Positions 7,017 to 7,059 of a stretch of 7,059 bases of DNA are shown one piece after another. The DNA is from an uncultured Planctomycetota bacterium (lineage in GTDB: Bacteria; Planctomycetota; Planctomycetia; Pirellulales; UBA1268). The notes beneath the pieces were generated by a model. That model made no database searches and had not been told where the DNA came from. It worked only from the letters and a program-made list of their open reading frames with translations. The position numbers were made by a program, and so were the translations under genes. Where the stretch lies: assembly GCA_905477565.1 (NCBI GenBank), contig CAJQGO010000192.1, forward strand, positions 1 through 7,059, given 5' to 3'. Position 1 is the stretch's first letter. The number at the start of each line of letters is the position of its first letter.

Positions 7017-7051
7017 AGATGCATCTCAACTCTTCGGCACGAGATGCATCT
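7017..7051. repeat. Two copies of palindrome AGATGCATCT forming an 11-bp inverted repeat upstream of nuoB
   Basis: The self-complementary decamer AGATGCATCT occurs at 7017–7026 and again at 7042–7051, 25 bases apart. With one flanking base each (7017–7027 and 7041–7051), the copies are perfect reverse complements around a 13-base spacer, so a hairpin with an 11-bp stem is also possible. It lies 31–65 bases upstream of the nuoB ATG, where an operator, a transcript hairpin or the end of an upstream gene could be. The stem is AT-rich, and only a short TTT follows it on the plus strand, which argues against a standard terminator. The function is unknown. Confidence 0.65.
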
Positions 7052-7059
7052 TTCGACAC

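Larger units (their letters stand above)
1..7059 (-). other. Probable single operon: nuoB–sufC–sufB–sufD–Rieske/SufT–ATP-grasp–MfnF-like
   Basis: Seven genes share one strand, separated by gaps of 44, 32, 37, 48, 24 and 25 bases in transcription order. None of the gaps holds a GC-rich hairpin followed by a T-run or a recognisable promoter. Both operon ends lie outside the window. Co-transcription is inferred from spacing only. Confidence 0.7.
6987..7059 (-). other. Leader or intergenic stretch upstream of nuoB, possibly including the end of an unseen gene
   Basis: All three minus-strand frames reach a stop before nuoB, at about 7015, 7026 and 7004. A gene entering from beyond the window, such as nuoA, could therefore end here with a gap of about 17–39 bases, matching spacing elsewhere in the operon. 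The readable tails are too short to identify. I see no convincing −35/−10 promoter pair. Confidence 0.3.

Noticed and set aside
6987..7059. Possible −35-like TTGAGA promoter upstream of nuoB
   Set aside because: The element at the right spacing is a poor match to a −10 box, and TTGAGA overlaps the palindromic repeat; not supportable as a promoter.

Overview
This window is one tightly packed block of bacterial genes, all read from the minus strand. In transcription order (high to low coordinates) they are nuoB, sufC, sufB, sufD, a Rieske ferredoxin–SufT fusion, an ATP-grasp ligase resembling MfnD, and an ASKHA-fold protein of the hydantoinase/MfnF family that runs off the low-coordinate edge. 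The six gaps are only 24–48 bases and none holds an obvious terminator, so a single operon is the simplest reading. The last gene (1–710) has no stop inside the window and was found by translating the minus strand directly.

Organism: the last two genes belong to families used to build the one-carbon carrier cofactors tetrahydromethanopterin (H4MPT) and methanofuran/methylofuran. In Bacteria these occur mainly in Planctomycetota, methylotrophic proteobacteria and a few other lineages. Base composition looks balanced (about half GC by eye), and several genes lack a clear Shine-Dalgarno site. A planctomycete-like bacterium is my best guess. This is inference from gene content, not a phylogenetic result.

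Layout: 6378–6986 encodes NuoB, the complex I subunit that carries cluster N2. 5491–6333, 4046–5458 and 2647–4008 encode the SufC ATPase and the SufB/SufD scaffold pair, i.e. the complete SufBC2D iron-sulfur assembly complex. 1801–2598 encodes a two-domain protein: a Rieske [2Fe-2S] ferredoxin joined by a Thr/Pro/Ser-rich linker to a DUF59/MIP18 (SufT-like) maturation domain. 736–1776 and 1–710 encode the two cofactor-synthesis-type proteins. Nothing in the window encodes a cysteine desulfurase (SufS) or its sulfur-transfer partner (SufU/SufE).

How the genes fit together: the first five make or use Fe-S clusters. SufBCD assembles clusters, the Rieske–SufT fusion probably supplies electrons and/or helps deliver clusters, and NuoB is a client. 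The link from this block to C1-cofactor genes is the least expected part of the layout. The most unusual items are the Rieske–SufT fusion, the suf/C1-cofactor linkage, a perfect 12-bp-arm hairpin inside the start of the MfnF-like gene, and a paired palindromic decamer upstream of nuoB. All catalytic families are known. I see no mobile element, CRISPR array, tRNA or rRNA.
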